A DNA stretch of 64,000 nt, taken from Ustilaginoidea virens. Lineage: Eukaryota > Ascomycota > Sordariomycetes > Hypocreales > Clavicipitaceae. This document shows positions 1 through 12,099 of the stretch, one piece after another. Location of the stretch: NCBI RefSeq assembly GCF_000687475.1, contig NC_057316.1, forward strand, positions 3,348,001 through 3,412,000, given 5' to 3'. The notes beneath the pieces are model-generated. The model saw only the letters and a program-made list of their open reading frames with translations, was not told the origin of the DNA and did not search any database. Position numbers and translations under genes: made by a program. How positions within the stretch are numbered: the stretch's first letter is position 1; each line of letters begins with the position of its first letter.

Positions 1-849
1 TGACTCCAAGCTACATAAACGGCCAGGCCAGGATCAGCGATACCAACTGGGAGGCTCCTGGCTGGGATGGATCGTGGAGCAAGGTACATGCATGTACTGA
101 GCTGACTGGCCCGTAGTGCAGAAAAGCGCTCAAGTACCAGAGTTACCTTGGGCACCTTGGGTACCTCTGGAGGAACGAACTAAGGTACCAGGAGGTAGTA
201 GGTACCTACTAGACGGCACAACTTGGAAGGGTCAAGTGCCGCCCCGCCCTCACCGGCCAGTCGCCGGCTCACCGCAGCAGTTGCAACTCATTTCCACCAG
301 ACTGATTACGATGCGCTCGATAGAGATGAAGAGCCAGACTCGAGTAGCTCCGTACATAGTACATAGCATGCGAGGCCTTGGCTAGGTGTGGCAGTCCAAG
401 TCAGCAGCCCCCTTGGGCCGTTTCTGGAAGAAGGCTTGAGCTTGACCACTTCCAGTCTGCCGGTGGCGGACCGTAGCACAGCGTCAAGGCGCTGCGGCCC
501 TAAAGAACTTGCACTACGGAGTACTATGTAGGTACGCACTCCGCAGACCAGACCAGCACAACCTCAAGCGTTGGATCTTTGGATCTCTGGATCTTTGTAC
601 AAACACGTGGGGGGCGTACGGAGTACAAGGTCTGGTCCAAGCTCTGACCGCCCCCGGCCTCGACTCGACCAAGAGGCACTGGCTTTGGGCCAAAAGAGGG
701 ACCTACCCCCGCCGCCCGCAGGCACCTACCTCCTACTACCTAGGTACCTCCTTAGGTACCTCCTGGAAAGGTACCTAGAAGCCTTGGGAGGAACCTTAGG
801 TTAGGTAGGTCCCTAGGTATCTCAGGTACCTACGCGCGCCACCCCCTCT
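1..849. other. GC-normal left flank, no gene recognised
   Basis: Base composition is ordinary and codon-like, in contrast to the AT-rich block that follows. Short open frames exist on both strands but none shows a recognisable domain. The stretch at about 720-835 is dense in GGTACC, CCTAGG and TAGGTA words, a low-complexity pattern that recurs in the right-hand flank. No RNA gene was seen. Confidence 0.6.
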
Positions 850-900
850 CCTGGTGACTAATCGTGATAGTGCCTGACCGCCCGTGACAGGGGTCGTGAC
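850..900 (+). repeat. Left border with repeated GTGAC words (candidate terminal repeat)
   Basis: The border begins CCTGGTGACTAATCGTGA and carries further CGTGAC words at 884-888 and 896-900. The complement of the right border (52,523-52,540) reads CCTAGTGACTCTCCGTGA. This matches 14 of 18 positions in inverted orientation. RIP could explain one of the mismatches (G to A). No convincing target duplication was found outside the two ends, so calling these terminal inverted repeats is an inference. Confidence 0.35.
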
Positions 901-1789
901 TGTATCAAAGGGCAAGACTATCTTAATAATAAAAGACAGTATAAGAGCTACTAACTGACTTATAGGACAGTTATTCTGATAATACCGAATATTTTATTAG
1001 AAACAATGACTATTATAAGTCTCCTAAAAGAGCAAATGACCTATGACACTGTCTCTATGTATTATAATGTGGGAAGTAAAAGATAGACTCGCGATAAATA
1101 GTTAGCATTCTGCTATTCTATTGCCACTAAGAAGTCTATTAAAGTGATGATAACCGTGCGCGATAAAATAGATACTTATAGCAATGAGAATTGTTATTTG
1201 GTGAGACTGTCGATAATAGTGATACTTTTGGAATGGTTGTGATAGTAATAGCGTAAGATAAGACTAGGTCTGGGCGGGAAGACTTAGATAGAAAGAACTC
1301 TCTTAGGCTAGTAGATATAATTATGAAGTAGAAAAACTCTATTAGGCTCTAATAGACGCGATTCCCATTAATATTAAATACAGAAGCTTTTTTATAGTAG
1401 CACTATCTAATAATAATTCACAGAATAAGAGTGGCATATTATAAGTTAGAAAACTGTAATGCTAGGTTTAGTTTCTAGTATATAGCGCAGAGCAGGAAGC
1501 TGTCTTAACTGACATAAAGACAGGACTATAATTCCATCCTAATTACTTTATATTTAGCTTGCGCAACTATAGGTAGGAAACGGTTAATTGTGAGAACTAG
1601 TAAATAATAAAAAAAACATTCTTTACTCATAGTAATAGCCATTTATATTAAACGAGCCTCTAGTTCTATATATATATGCATATTATAAGCAAAGCTAATC
1701 CCCCTCCCCTTTACTATTTATTTCGCTATTCCTATCTAGTAGTATCAGTGAAGCATTTACGCTAGTAAAATAACAAAAAAACACCTACT
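901..1789. other. AT-rich stretch without recognised gene
   Basis: Strongly RIP-like sequence with stops in all frames. The words GTGATA and GATAATAGTGAT recur at about 1,200-1,245 and could be subterminal repeats of the host element. No LTR, tRNA or conserved protein motif was seen. Confidence 0.5.
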
Positions 1790-2957
1790 AATAATAAATT
1801 AAACCAAAAGCGACAAAAAGAATATAAATACTAAAAGAATGTTAGCCTGCAAATTCTATCGCAGTATATAGTAATGCCTAAGTACTGCTGATCATCGCAT
1901 AAATTGCCAGTTCGATATAAAAAAAAAACGTCATATCGTAAGGTTAATACGTTATCGGTTGTTATAGATATAGATAAGCATTCTACTCTTCTTACTTAGG
2001 TATTAAAGTATCGTAAGGTGTAGAGGCCGTAATAGTAAAGGACGTATTATTTCCTATCGTCTGGCTATTAACTTCTTTACTAATTATCTTTATAACGGTA
2101 GAGCTTTATATATTATAGTCTATTAAGGTTAGATCTATAAGGCTACTACTAATGCTAGAAGGAGTGTCTATAATTCCATCTATAGTGTCTGGTTCTATTT
2201 ATTGGTATGCATTAGGATAAGCCCTCAATACTTAGGAGGTAGGAGTGCTAGAACGTTAGTCTTATTAATTCTCTAAAGATAATATCTTAATAATAGGGGG
2301 GATAGGATAATTTGTTTTAGAGATAGCCCTAGATTCGTCTATATAGAAAGAGTCACTATTTAGTATCCTACCGAGCCAGGTTTTATATCCATCCTAAATA
2401 CTGGCATTATTCTATTCGCATTTTACAGTTAGAAGCGGGTGGTATTTAGTAGACTCAGGCGTTTATAGCTCAACTGTTTTATCTATTTCGCTCTTCTTAA
2501 TAATTTACTCTTAAGGTTTATTAGAAGCAATAGACTTTTTATCGAGCTTATTATAATTAACTTTATTATTATCGTCATTATCGCTTAGCGTTAGGGATTT
2601 ACGCTTCTTAACTGTATTGCCCGTTTATCGCCTCTTTTGGGATAATATCTATTTTTTTATCTTATCCTTTGGTTCTTTAGTCTTATTTTTATAATTATCT
2701 CTAGGCGTTAGGGATTAATAACTCGTCTTTCTTTTTTATCGTTTCTTTAGACTTATTTTTTCCTCTATTATATTATCCTCTATCTCTCTAGTCTTATTTT
2801 CCGTTAATTCTATTTCGTGGCCTATCTTAATATTAGCACCTAATATATATATTTCATAGTAGGCATATAACTTATAAGTCTTACCATTAGGTCCGTTTTT
2901 ATTTAATATATGCCTTCTCTTCTTTAGCGGTTTAACTTTAGCAGCTATTATACCATC
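1790..2957 (-). pseudogene. Unrecognised RIP-degraded protein gene, C-terminal part
   Basis: Read on the minus strand from 2,957 downward, one frame continues for about 390 codons. Its interruptions are TAA or TAG, each derivable from CAA, CAG or TGG by RIP. It is the exact in-frame continuation of 10,563-10,204 once element E and one copy of its CCATC duplication are removed; the junction codons give A-D-G-I-I-A-A-K. The middle of the product is rich in Lys, Asp and Asn (about 2,500-2,770), suggesting a disordered region. The true end is unclear, because the frame decays between about 1,990 and 1,790. I do not recognise the family. It could be an accessory protein of the host DNA transposon or a captured gene. 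It is not functional as it stands. Confidence 0.5.
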
Positions 2958-3297
2958 TATTGATATAAACTCGGGGTACCCAGTTATACGTAGGGTCGCA
3001 CGCGTGGTATTAAGTACCGTGAGGTTACCGGTTAAAGGTATAATTACTTCTTTGATTATAATTGACTATCTAAGAGGAAAGAAAGGAAGTAAAAGAGTAA
3101 TTATACGATATAGCCTTTTTATGCGTGCTATAGTTATGTGCTTCGGCGCGGTCGGGCCGGACTGCCCGCATGTCCTACCGGGCTTAGGGGCATAGGGGCA
3201 AAAGTGGCCATATCGTGCGTAATAGGTGTGCGCGGCATATCCATCGCAATATGCCCAATTATGCCTAATTAGGCACTTTGCGATAGCGATTCTAATA
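2958..3297 (-). repeat. Element E 3' LTR (340 bp)
   Basis: In element orientation the LTR runs from TATTAGAATCGC (mutated from TGTCGGAATCGC, as seen in the 5' LTR) to TTTATATCAATA. It is more mutated than its partner at 9,859-10,198. Examples are CACA to CATA, AATGTG to AATATG and CCCAATT to CCTAATT, all RIP-type changes. Confidence 0.9.
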
Positions 3298-3600
3298 CTG
3301 GCAGCTTCTCTTTTTATAGAAGCAAATATCGGAATCGCTAGGATGTAAGGCGCATATATAGAAAGAAAAGTGCGGCGCGGTCTCGGCAGGTTATGCCGCC
3401 GATAACGCTATCGCGCCGCGCGGCCTTATACCGTACAGCCGGTATATTGAGTATCGCAGCCAAAACAAAGGGGCAACAGTAAATACAGTAAAAGCAGCAA
3501 ATGCATACAATATTAAATATAGGAAAAACCATACACTTGCCACCTATAATATTACTAATTATAGCTAAATACAGTTAGATATTGACTGGCCTCTTTACCC
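3298..3600 (-). other. Element E 3' non-coding region
   Basis: This lies between the end of pol and the 3' LTR. In element orientation it ends with an AAAAAGAGAAG purine run next to the LTR, a plausible polypurine tract. It contains a small GC-rich, CpG-rich patch (about 3,370-3,430) that stands out from the AT-rich surroundings. The corresponding F segment is 24,600-24,870. Confidence 0.55.
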
Positions 3601-6600
3601 ACCCTTCTATATATATAATAGCCTGATTTCGGTCGATAAAGGTCTTAAGGGCTTTATTAGGCGTTCCCTTAGTTATTGCATCGGCGAGATTATTATTCCT
3701 ATTAATCCAATGGATCTTATATATCTCCTAGCGCTTATATGACTATTGCAGGGCTATAATATCTATTATAAGCCTCTTTTCCTTAGTAGTGCCTAGCTTA
3801 ATAAGGCATTCGTATAATAAAAACGAATCTATATATACGACCGTAGGGATCTTCGGCAATCCTAGCCTGCTAATAATTATATTAAGGGTCGTGCTTATTG
3901 TATATGCGATATCGACCCTTTGCACTATACTATATAGCTCTAAAGCAAATATGCTGCGTATTACCCGCTTGCTTTTTGTAGAGCTGTAAGTAATAATATT
4001 ACCGGTTAGCTAGAAGGCGTTATTTACAGTATCTACCTTATTCCCTAGCACAATCATATAACCAATCTAGGAGCTTAAATCTTTATTATTAGCAAAGGAT
4101 CCATCAATAAATATAAAGATCTTAGCTATAGTAAGGGCCAGATTGATATATTATAAGCCACAATCCTGGTTATCGCGCTGCTATTAAAGGCGCTTATTCA
4201 ACTTCGCGATATCTTTAGGGTCAGATTACTAATATTATGCTGTAATAAATAGGTTAAAGGACGCCTTAAGCTAGTAGACTGTAGCTATATAAGTACTATA
4301 AGCGCATTATTCGATATAATTATATTAGGCTATAGGCGTATTTTTATCGATAGTGGCGATCTTTTGGCTTTAACCTTTCTAGCATAATATTATTATGCCA
4401 TTAGTAGTAGCCGTTAATATACATCCGTTAAATATTAAGGGTACGGTTAGTAATAGCTTCGTCTTAGGCTTAGTATTAAAGCCTGCCTTAGTAAGCTCTA
4501 ATTCCTCCCATTAAAAGAAGGCATTATTACTAAATCCAAAGATATCGTTAGTCTATATACCTATAATACCAAAGTATATAGTATCGCTAGTATAATTAAG
4601 AACATCAGTACGGTCAGTAATATTACGGTTAGTATCGCTAGTGCGGTTAGTAACGCTAGATATCAGCAGATAGGGGTTATAGGTTGATATAGTTATGCCC
4701 AATTTCTCGCGATAGTGCCGGAAGTATATTGCCCACTAGTGGGTGCCTGCCTCAGCTATTCTATATAGTAGCTTCACCACTTCTATAATAGTATTATTAG
4801 GGTATTAGTGGGCTATTTGCTTAGGTAGCTTAGCGATAATCAACCGATTAAAGGTAGTTAATAACTATATATAAGCCTATATGATATTATATATCTAGAG
4901 AAATAAGCCGTAAGAGTATTATAGTAATAGGGCTAATAATATAAGTAACTATTAACTAGCCCATTAGATTATAGGGGATTAAGTTAATATCAATTGCTTC
5001 TCGTTATTATTATAACCTTATATCATAAGCCTAGACTTCTTATATAGTATATCCATGCTTTTGCCCTTAATCTCTCGTACTATATGTAAATTAAAAAGAC
5101 ATTAGGCTCTATATTTACCGATATTAAAGGTAATAAATCGGAATATATCGCGGGCCTATAATACTTCTACCTTTATATAGTTAGACTATTCAAAGGGGTC
5201 TCCTAGGGTTATAATCTTTCCTTCCCGGTGTAATTAACTAATAAGCTATAGGTTGGCTTACTCTTTTACGGTTAAAAAAAAGGTATTAATAACGGTACTA
5301 AAAGCGATAGTATTAACGAGAGCCTCTTTTTAGTCCTTATTGATTATAATATTAGATACCACCCTTATTAGTGATAGTAATACTAGCTATAACGTCGGTA
5401 TTTTAGTAGGGTTAGGGCCAAGGGTTAGCGACGATAATACTGCGGCTATAGGTAGTCTATTAGGGGTCGGTGATAATATCGCGGCTATAGGTATCGTTAA
5501 TAATATCTCGGTTATAGGTATTATCGCGGCTAGAAGTGCGGCTATAGCCGGTATTCTAACTTCTAGCCTACCGGGGCAGGCCAGGCCTTTAGTATAGATG
5601 ATATCTTTAGTATCGTTAGGGTTATAGTTATATAGCTTAACGACCGTTAACTAGAACTTAATTAGGCCATATGGCATTTATATAATATAGGTCTTACTAT
5701 CGAGGCTGATTAGCCGGTACGGCCCATACTATCCACCTTTTTCTCTTTATACCTATATATCTAACTATAGGGGTAGTCGGTAGATAGGCCGTATATTTAG
5801 GCCGTTCCGTTAGGTAAGGGTATCGCGAACCTGGCGTCTAGCGAGGTATTTTCTAGCTTCGTTAGTAGCCTTTCGTAACATTAAGGCATATTGTGATACT
5901 AATAGGCTAGGCGGTAAGTTATCTGTAAGTCGAGGATACGCTCTAAAGACTAATAATATAGGCATTAGACTATTAGGTCCAGCAGAATTATTAATAGCTT
6001 TTATAGCAAGCTATAATTTCTATTCTTTTATTATTTAGTCGCCTACTTCGTTATCAATAATAGTATAGGCTTAGCGTAATAGGGCGTAGTATCTTTCGAC
6101 TTTGCTAATACTATTATAGGCTTCTATAGGAATTTCATCTATATTGATAGATAGAAGCCGGGTATTATAACGGAATTTAGCAGAAGTAAAGTTTGGTCTA
6201 GTATCGTAGACTATCTAATCTAATAGGCTAAGGTAGGTATTAATCTAGCATTTTTTAAAGGCATTCTAAATATTATAGGCCTTTTGCCTTTATAGATTAA
6301 GAAATCTAGCTGCCTAGAAGCTTATCGCGGTATCTATAACGTATAATACCGGCCGATTATCGATATAAAGGATATTAACGATAATCTTATAGTTAAATTA
6401 GCTAGTATTGTTATCCTTAAGCGTGAATTTAAATCGGCTAGGTGCCTTTGCGTTTATTTAGCATTAATAATATATATATATAATCTTCTCGATAATATTG
6501 CGGTCAATATCATTATTATACCCGGCCTATTAAAGCAATTTAGTAAGCCTATTAATAGAGGGGTGCCCGAATCGACAATATAGCTAACGGATTTCCTATA

Positions 6601-9500
6601 ATAATAGATAGAAGGCTACAGTATCTATAGTATTGAGAGTCTACTATAGATATCCCTATTTCCTGATAATAGGGACCTTAGTATCCCCTTAGATTAATAG
6701 GTTATTAATATTATTAAGCTTTACGCCTATTCTATTTATATCTATAATAGAATAAAGGAAGGGGGTGCTATTATTAAGAATATAGAAGGGGATATTACCG
6801 AATATCGTCGGGATATTTAGTATACCGGAAAAGGTAGCGGAGCCTATGCCGAAGTTTACTATATACTTTTTATTAGTTATCTCGATAGTTAGGGTCTTTA
6901 TTAATCTTATTAGTGCCTTTGCTTAACCTAGGCCTACTATTAATAGGCTGGAGGCGCCAATATCCAATAGGATTCTATAGAAGGTATAGTCACTATAGCG
7001 TTCTTCTTCTAGAAAGGCAGAATTACAGTCTAATAGTAGTAAGGGCATTCAGAAGGGGTTAATCTATAGGAAGGTATATCGGTATAATTCATCCTATAAG
7101 GCTTATAACGTTTCGATAGATAAAGAAAGTAATAGTTCTATTTGCGTAAAGGCTAGGAAGTACTAAGTGGCTATAATTTATAGTATAATAGCATTCTCTG
7201 CATCCTATTATGCATCCCTTGCTATTATAACTTCAATATCTTTAACGATATTATTAAAATCGGTATCTTTGAGGCTTTATGCGGGCCCCTCGTATTCCTA
7301 TAGGAAAATACGGAATTTTTTATTATTAGGGGCGGTACGGTTAGAACGGTTCTTTAGCTATTATGCCTTTAATTCTTATTGCTTTTTATTAGTATAGTTA
7401 GATAATTAACATCCTGATTTATTGCAAACGAAGTATCTTTTTTAATGAGGCCTAGCTAGAAAGGCGCGATTCTATTATTACTATTAAGGGGGTCTATATT
7501 ATTAGGGGCATTAATACCGGTTATAAGATTAACCGTATCTACGATCTATAAATAACGCTATATTACTATTAATATTTTCAACATCCTAATATTATTAAGG
7601 CTGCTATTAAAGGAATTAATGCTATTAAGTTATATGGGTAATCTCGTAGATAGAAAGGGATCGCTATAGGTTAGCGGCAAGGCCTTTGAATATAGGGGCA
7701 TATCGATATAGCGCCTAGCTATACTTAGGGGTATCCCTTACAGTATTAAGCATTTACCGATAAAGCTCTATATTAGCTATAAAGGGGGGAAAAAGACTAC
7801 GATATAGGCATTAAAGTTCTTCCAATAGGATATTAAGGCATTTTAGCTTTAACTTATCGGGATATTTCGCGATAGTTAATTAAAGCGTTATTCTATTCTA
7901 ATAGTGCAAATAGAATTGCTCTATACTCTCATTTTCGAAATAGCTCTTAACTTTGCGGACTATATCATTAAAAGTGAGGGTATTATAAATGCATTTAATA
8001 TTATCGAAGTAAAAGGTCTTAATATCGCCGATAAGTATAATTTAAAAGGCTCTAGCTAATATATTATTAGGTAATCCTAGTAGGCGGTACTTACTCTTAA
8101 AAGAGATGACTTTTAATATAATAAAGTCATCCATTTTTCTACTATATCTATCCTCTATATAATAGCTACATAAAAGGTCAGATATCTTCTTCGATATATC
8201 ATTAAACCCGGCCTTTATATAGGCTCTTCGGGTATAATCTTCTTAATAGTATTATTATTCTAAAGGGTATTCCGGAACGATTTATCGGTAGCCTTACGGT
8301 AGGCTAGCGGGATCTCTAGCTGGTTTATCCTATAACCTAGGTCGGTCTAGGTTTACCGGTCCTCCTATTAAGATAGTCCATTTATCGGCCTAGGTAGGCC
8401 GATATTGACGGGAAGGGCTAGGTGCCGTATCTATTTTTAGTATTATCGGATAAGGCATTTAGGCCCAATATCTAGTATTATAGGCGGTATTAGCGGCATT
8501 AGCTTGGAGGGTATTATCGGGGTCTTCTATTAAAGGAAGCATATTATTAGGGCCTATAACTCGATCTCTATTAGGTATGCTATAACCTTAAGGGGCATTA
8601 AGATAGCCGCCTCGGCTAGGGGTATAATCCTTAGGTTAATATAATTAATTGGGTTAGTCTTATGGGCTATAATTATCGGCCGTTATATATTATTATTAAT
8701 GGCAGGAGCTTTCCCTTATTTCGAATAGCGGCCTATTATAAATAGGCGTCTTCCCTTTTAGTTATTAGGACCGGCCCCTATCTTCTTCTTCTTCAATAGA
8801 GGCAGGCGTAGGGGCATAATGCTTCTTCAATATAGAGGAGGGGACAATAGGTTATTATAATTATAATCGTGCTATTAGTATTACGAATTCCCTTAGCGTT
8901 AATAGGGCTTATAAGAGCTATAATGCGAGCCTTAGTAAGGGTATTCGTATAACTATTATAGGGGCTTATAATGATGATAATAAGGGCCTTGTGCGTATGT
9001 ATAAAGGCGTATTTTAAAGCCTTTATATCTTTTACTCGGTATTACTAATAGGTAATAAGGTTTCCCTAGTAGGGTTAAGCCGGGATAGGAATACACTACG
9101 AGTAAGTTGCCGGGTTACTTCCTCTCAAGGCTATTATAGATTCTATTATTATTAAAGGCATTCAAATAGGGTTAGTATTATTAGGGAACCCAATACTCTA
9201 ATATATACGCCGCGTTCCTATAATATTAAGCGGAATTGCTATAAAACCTAAGCGTTAATACGGCGGAATAGGGCTTTATTCTACTCGCTATAATCCTTGC
9301 GGAATTATTCCTAAAGATTATCATCTAGATAGGTATTTTCCTTATAGGTATCTATAAGGAATGCGATACGGTTATATAGCTATATATTTATAGCATTATT
9401 AGGGTCGACGGGCTCTATAGCGTTAGTCTAATTATCGTTAAAGAGTAAGGCAAACCGTTATATCCTCTTAAGTAGCTCTCGTAATTATTATGATATTAAT
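3600..9500 (-). pseudogene. Element E gag-pol remnant (Ty1/copia)
   Basis: Recognisable pieces on the minus strand, in coding order, are: a Cys-rich knuckle remnant at about 7,390-7,450 (VCNKSG); a protease remnant at about 6,950-6,985 (D-I-G-A-S, from DTGAS by ACT to ATT); integrase-like sequence at about 5,700-6,400; RT remnants at about 4,380-4,900; and RNase H at about 3,743-3,930 with VYIDSFLLYECL and LGTTKEKRL. The last block is highly typical of a widespread fungal copia group. A low-complexity Ala/Pro/Ile-rich linker lies between integrase and RT (5,340-5,600). The frame is broken by many RIP-type stops. The Gag boundary is approximate. Confidence 0.8.
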
Positions 9501-9833
9501 AATAATAAGGCTATAGTATTAAGATAAGGGTTTAAAAGGGGGGGGGGGATATATTGCAAAGAGTATAAGATTCGAAAGGGCTTTTATTATAGTAGTAAAA
9601 GAAAGAAAGAATAGGAAGAGGTTATAAATCGTTCTTCCTAAATACTAAAGGTATTTTTAAATATTATAATATTTAGCGTATCTTATTCTTCTTTATAATA
9701 GATAAGGGGAAGGAGAGGTTATAAATCGTTCTCCCTCTAGTTAGTATAGCTAAAAAAGCTTAACTGCCTCTTCGAAATCAATATCTTACTGATCTATAAT
9801 GCACCATTCTTTGCGGGATATAATTATCCTATA

Positions 9834-9852
9834 AGTGGTAGTTATTACCACT
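9834..9852 (-). other. Hairpin next to the element E 5' LTR
   Basis: A perfect 7-bp stem (AGTGGTA / TACCACT) with a 5-base loop lies 6 bases inside the 5' LTR, where a primer-binding site is expected. The same hairpin is present in F at 11,821-11,839. Neither element shows the iMet half-tRNA site seen in A-D. Confidence 0.6.
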
Positions 9853-9858
9853 GATTAG

Positions 9859-10198
9859 TATTGATATAAACTCGGGGTACCTAATTATACGTAGGGTCGC
9901 GCGCGTGGTATTAAGTACCGTGAGGTCACCGGTTAAAGGTATAATTACTTCTTTAATTATGACTAACTATCTAAGAGGAAAGAAAGGAAGCAAAAGAGTA
10001 ATTACACAATATGGCCTTTTTATGCATGCTGTAGTCACATGCTTCGGCGCGGTTGGGCCAGACTACCCGCGTGCCCTACCGGGCTTAGGGGCATAGGGGC
10101 AAAAGTGGCCACATCGTGCGTAACGGGTGTGCGCGGCACATCCGTCGCAATGTGCCCAATTGTGCCCAATTGGGCACTTTGCGACAGCGATTCCGACA
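9859..10198 (-). repeat. Element E 5' LTR (340 bp)
   Basis: In element orientation it starts TGTCGGAATCGC and ends TATATCAATA, and it abuts the CCATC duplication at 10,199-10,203. It is clearly less RIP-mutated than the 3' LTR of the same element. Confidence 0.9.
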
Positions 10199-10203
10199 CC
10201 ATC

Positions 10204-10563
10204 TGCTTAAATAGCAACGCCTCTAATATAGTCAGGGTTATAAAGTTAGAGCGTCTTTCGAGTCTTTATAAGCCCTATGCTAAATTCTGGCTTGAGTCTG
10301 CGTCTATCGGGCGTTATAAACTCGGCGATATATCGTCGAAGTAATATTGTATAATAAGGAAACTTTTCTATCTATAGCTTCTAAGACTTAGGCAGACTTT
10401 TCTCGTCTGCCCTTAAACTATATATTATTACTCTAGCAAGTTGTATAATAGTTAGGCTATTCTCGTATAGGTCATTCGATTTCCTATAAGTAATATCAAG
10501 TAAACGATAAAACCCATTATTTCGTGACATATAGTCATCTTTTTTCGTAGAGTTATTAGCCAT
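10204..10563 (-). pseudogene. Unrecognised RIP-degraded protein gene, N-terminal part
   Basis: An ATG at 10,563 opens a 120-codon minus-strand frame beginning M-A-N-N-S-T-K-K-D-D-Y. Its only stops are TAG/TAA (the first at 10,381-10,383). It includes the basic stretch I-T-P-D-R-R-R-L-K-P. The frame runs exactly into the element E target site and resumes in frame at 2,957. An upstream in-frame start at 10,611 is not an ATG codon, so 10,563 is preferred. A poly-T run just upstream could be 5' UTR. The product family is unknown to me. Confidence 0.5.
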
Positions 10564-11474
10564 AATAATAAAAAAAAAAAATGGCAGGCGTAGGTTTGCT
10601 GCAAACGTCAAATGCGCGATAAACTAGGAACGGACAAAAAGAAAAAATAAAAACCTAGTTATATTATTGCGATAGTGTCGCGTAATACTAGAAACTTAAA
10701 TACAGATAGATAACGTTATACGAGCTGAGTTATATATAGCAAAGGAAAAGAAAATAAAGAATCGCAAATAAGAAAGAAAGTAAAGTAAATAAAGAAGCGT
10801 AAGTACTGCATAAAGAGCGTAGGCATAATAGTATCGTAAGAGTCTTACTCACAAAATAGTCATAGACGTTTATCTATCACCATAGTTTACCCAGAGAAGT
10901 GGTGAATTATTATCAGGCTATATTATAAAATGTATTACCCAGCTAGGCTCGTTTGCCATACAATAGCCAGATAGTTTGTCAATACTGCCGTAAGATATTA
11001 CCACGACATCAGTCGAAAGTTCAAAAGTGCGCAGATTTTAATATTATAACACTTTATAATTAGTCGGGCGTATCTAAGCTATCTGAAAATATAGGTTAAA
11101 GTATGAATAATAACATAAATATCAAATAATTCTAAACTCTTTATCCATAATAAAAAAATTAATAAGTAACCCCAATATTGCCCATATGAAACTCTTATAA
11201 AGGAGAATACGCCTAATATAATAATAAAAAAAAAATTGCTAATAAGGCGTAATAGTAAACAGGATATAGGCAGTGGACGTTAATTAAGAGAATAAAGGAG
11301 CCAGGTCCCACACACATCGATAAAGCTATAACACCCCAGGACAGGCATATATATGATATAAAAAGTAACTTTAGTCAGGAAGCTTCTATATATCCTACGT
11401 CTCCTTATTAGAGAAGAGTTCTACCGGGATATATAGGTCTAACTCGTTAATCGTTAGGGCTAAATCTTTATTTA
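10564..11474. other. AT-rich host spacer between elements E and F
   Basis: RIP-degraded sequence upstream of the unrecognised minus-strand gene. No coding motif was recognised. It ends at the element F target site, ATTTA (11,470-11,474). It may have held the promoter of the split gene. Confidence 0.45.
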
Positions 11475-11814
11475 TGTCGGAATCGCTGTCGTAAAGTGCC
11501 CAATTGGGCACAATTGGGCACATTGCGACGGATGTGCCACGCACACCCGTTACGCACGATATGGCCACTTTTGCCCCTATGCCCCTGAGCCCGGTAGGGC
11601 ATGCGAGCAGTCCGGCCCGACCGCGCCGAAGCACGTGACTACAGCACGCACAAAAAGGCCACATCATATAATTACTCTTTTGCTTCCTTTCTTTCCTCTT
11701 AAATAGTCAGTTATAATCAAAGAAGTAATTATACCTTTGACCGGTAACCTTACGGTACTTGATACTATACGCGCGACCCTATGTATAACTAGGTACCCCG
11801 AGTTTATATTAATA
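11475..11814 (+). repeat. Element F 5' LTR (340 bp)
   Basis: Starts TGTCGGAATCGC and ends TATATTAATA. It contains the GGGCACAATTGGGCAC repeat pair shared with E. It is less RIP-mutated than the F 3' LTR. Confidence 0.9.
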
Positions 11815-11820
11815 CTGATT

Positions 11821-11839
11821 AGTGGTAATAACTACCACT
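11821..11839 (+). other. Hairpin next to the element F 5' LTR
   Basis: AGTGGTA-ATAAC-TACCACT, the counterpart of the E hairpin, in the expected primer-binding region. Confidence 0.6.
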
Positions 11840-12099
11840 CATAAGATAATTATATCCCGCAAAGAACGGTGCATTATAGATCAGCAAGATATTGATTTCG
11901 AAGAGGTAATTAAGCTTTCTTAGCTATGCTAACTAGAGGGAGAACGATTTATAACCTCTCCTTCCCTTCGTTTATTATAAGGAAGAATAAGATATACTAA
12001 ATATTACGATATTTAAAGATACCCTTAGTATTTAGGAAGAACGATTTATAACCTCTTTCTATTCTTTCTTTCTTTTATTACTATAGTAAAAGCCCTTTC

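Larger units (their letters stand above)
2958..10198 (-). mobile_element. Element E: complete Ty1/copia LTR retrotransposon (RIP-inactivated)
   Basis: This is a 7,241-bp element in minus orientation. It is bounded by two 340-bp LTRs and flanked by the 5-bp duplication CCATC (2,953-2,957 and 10,199-10,203). Domain order on the minus strand is Gag, knuckle, protease, integrase, RT, RNase H, which is the copia order. It belongs to the same family as element F, with which it lies head to head. All coding capacity is destroyed by stops. It splits the unrecognised minus-strand host gene. Confidence 0.9.

Noticed and set aside
5340..5597. Open frame conserved in E (plus) and F (minus, 16,078-16,335)
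   Set aside because: It is antisense to the low-complexity integrase-RT linker in both elements; conservation follows from the element family.
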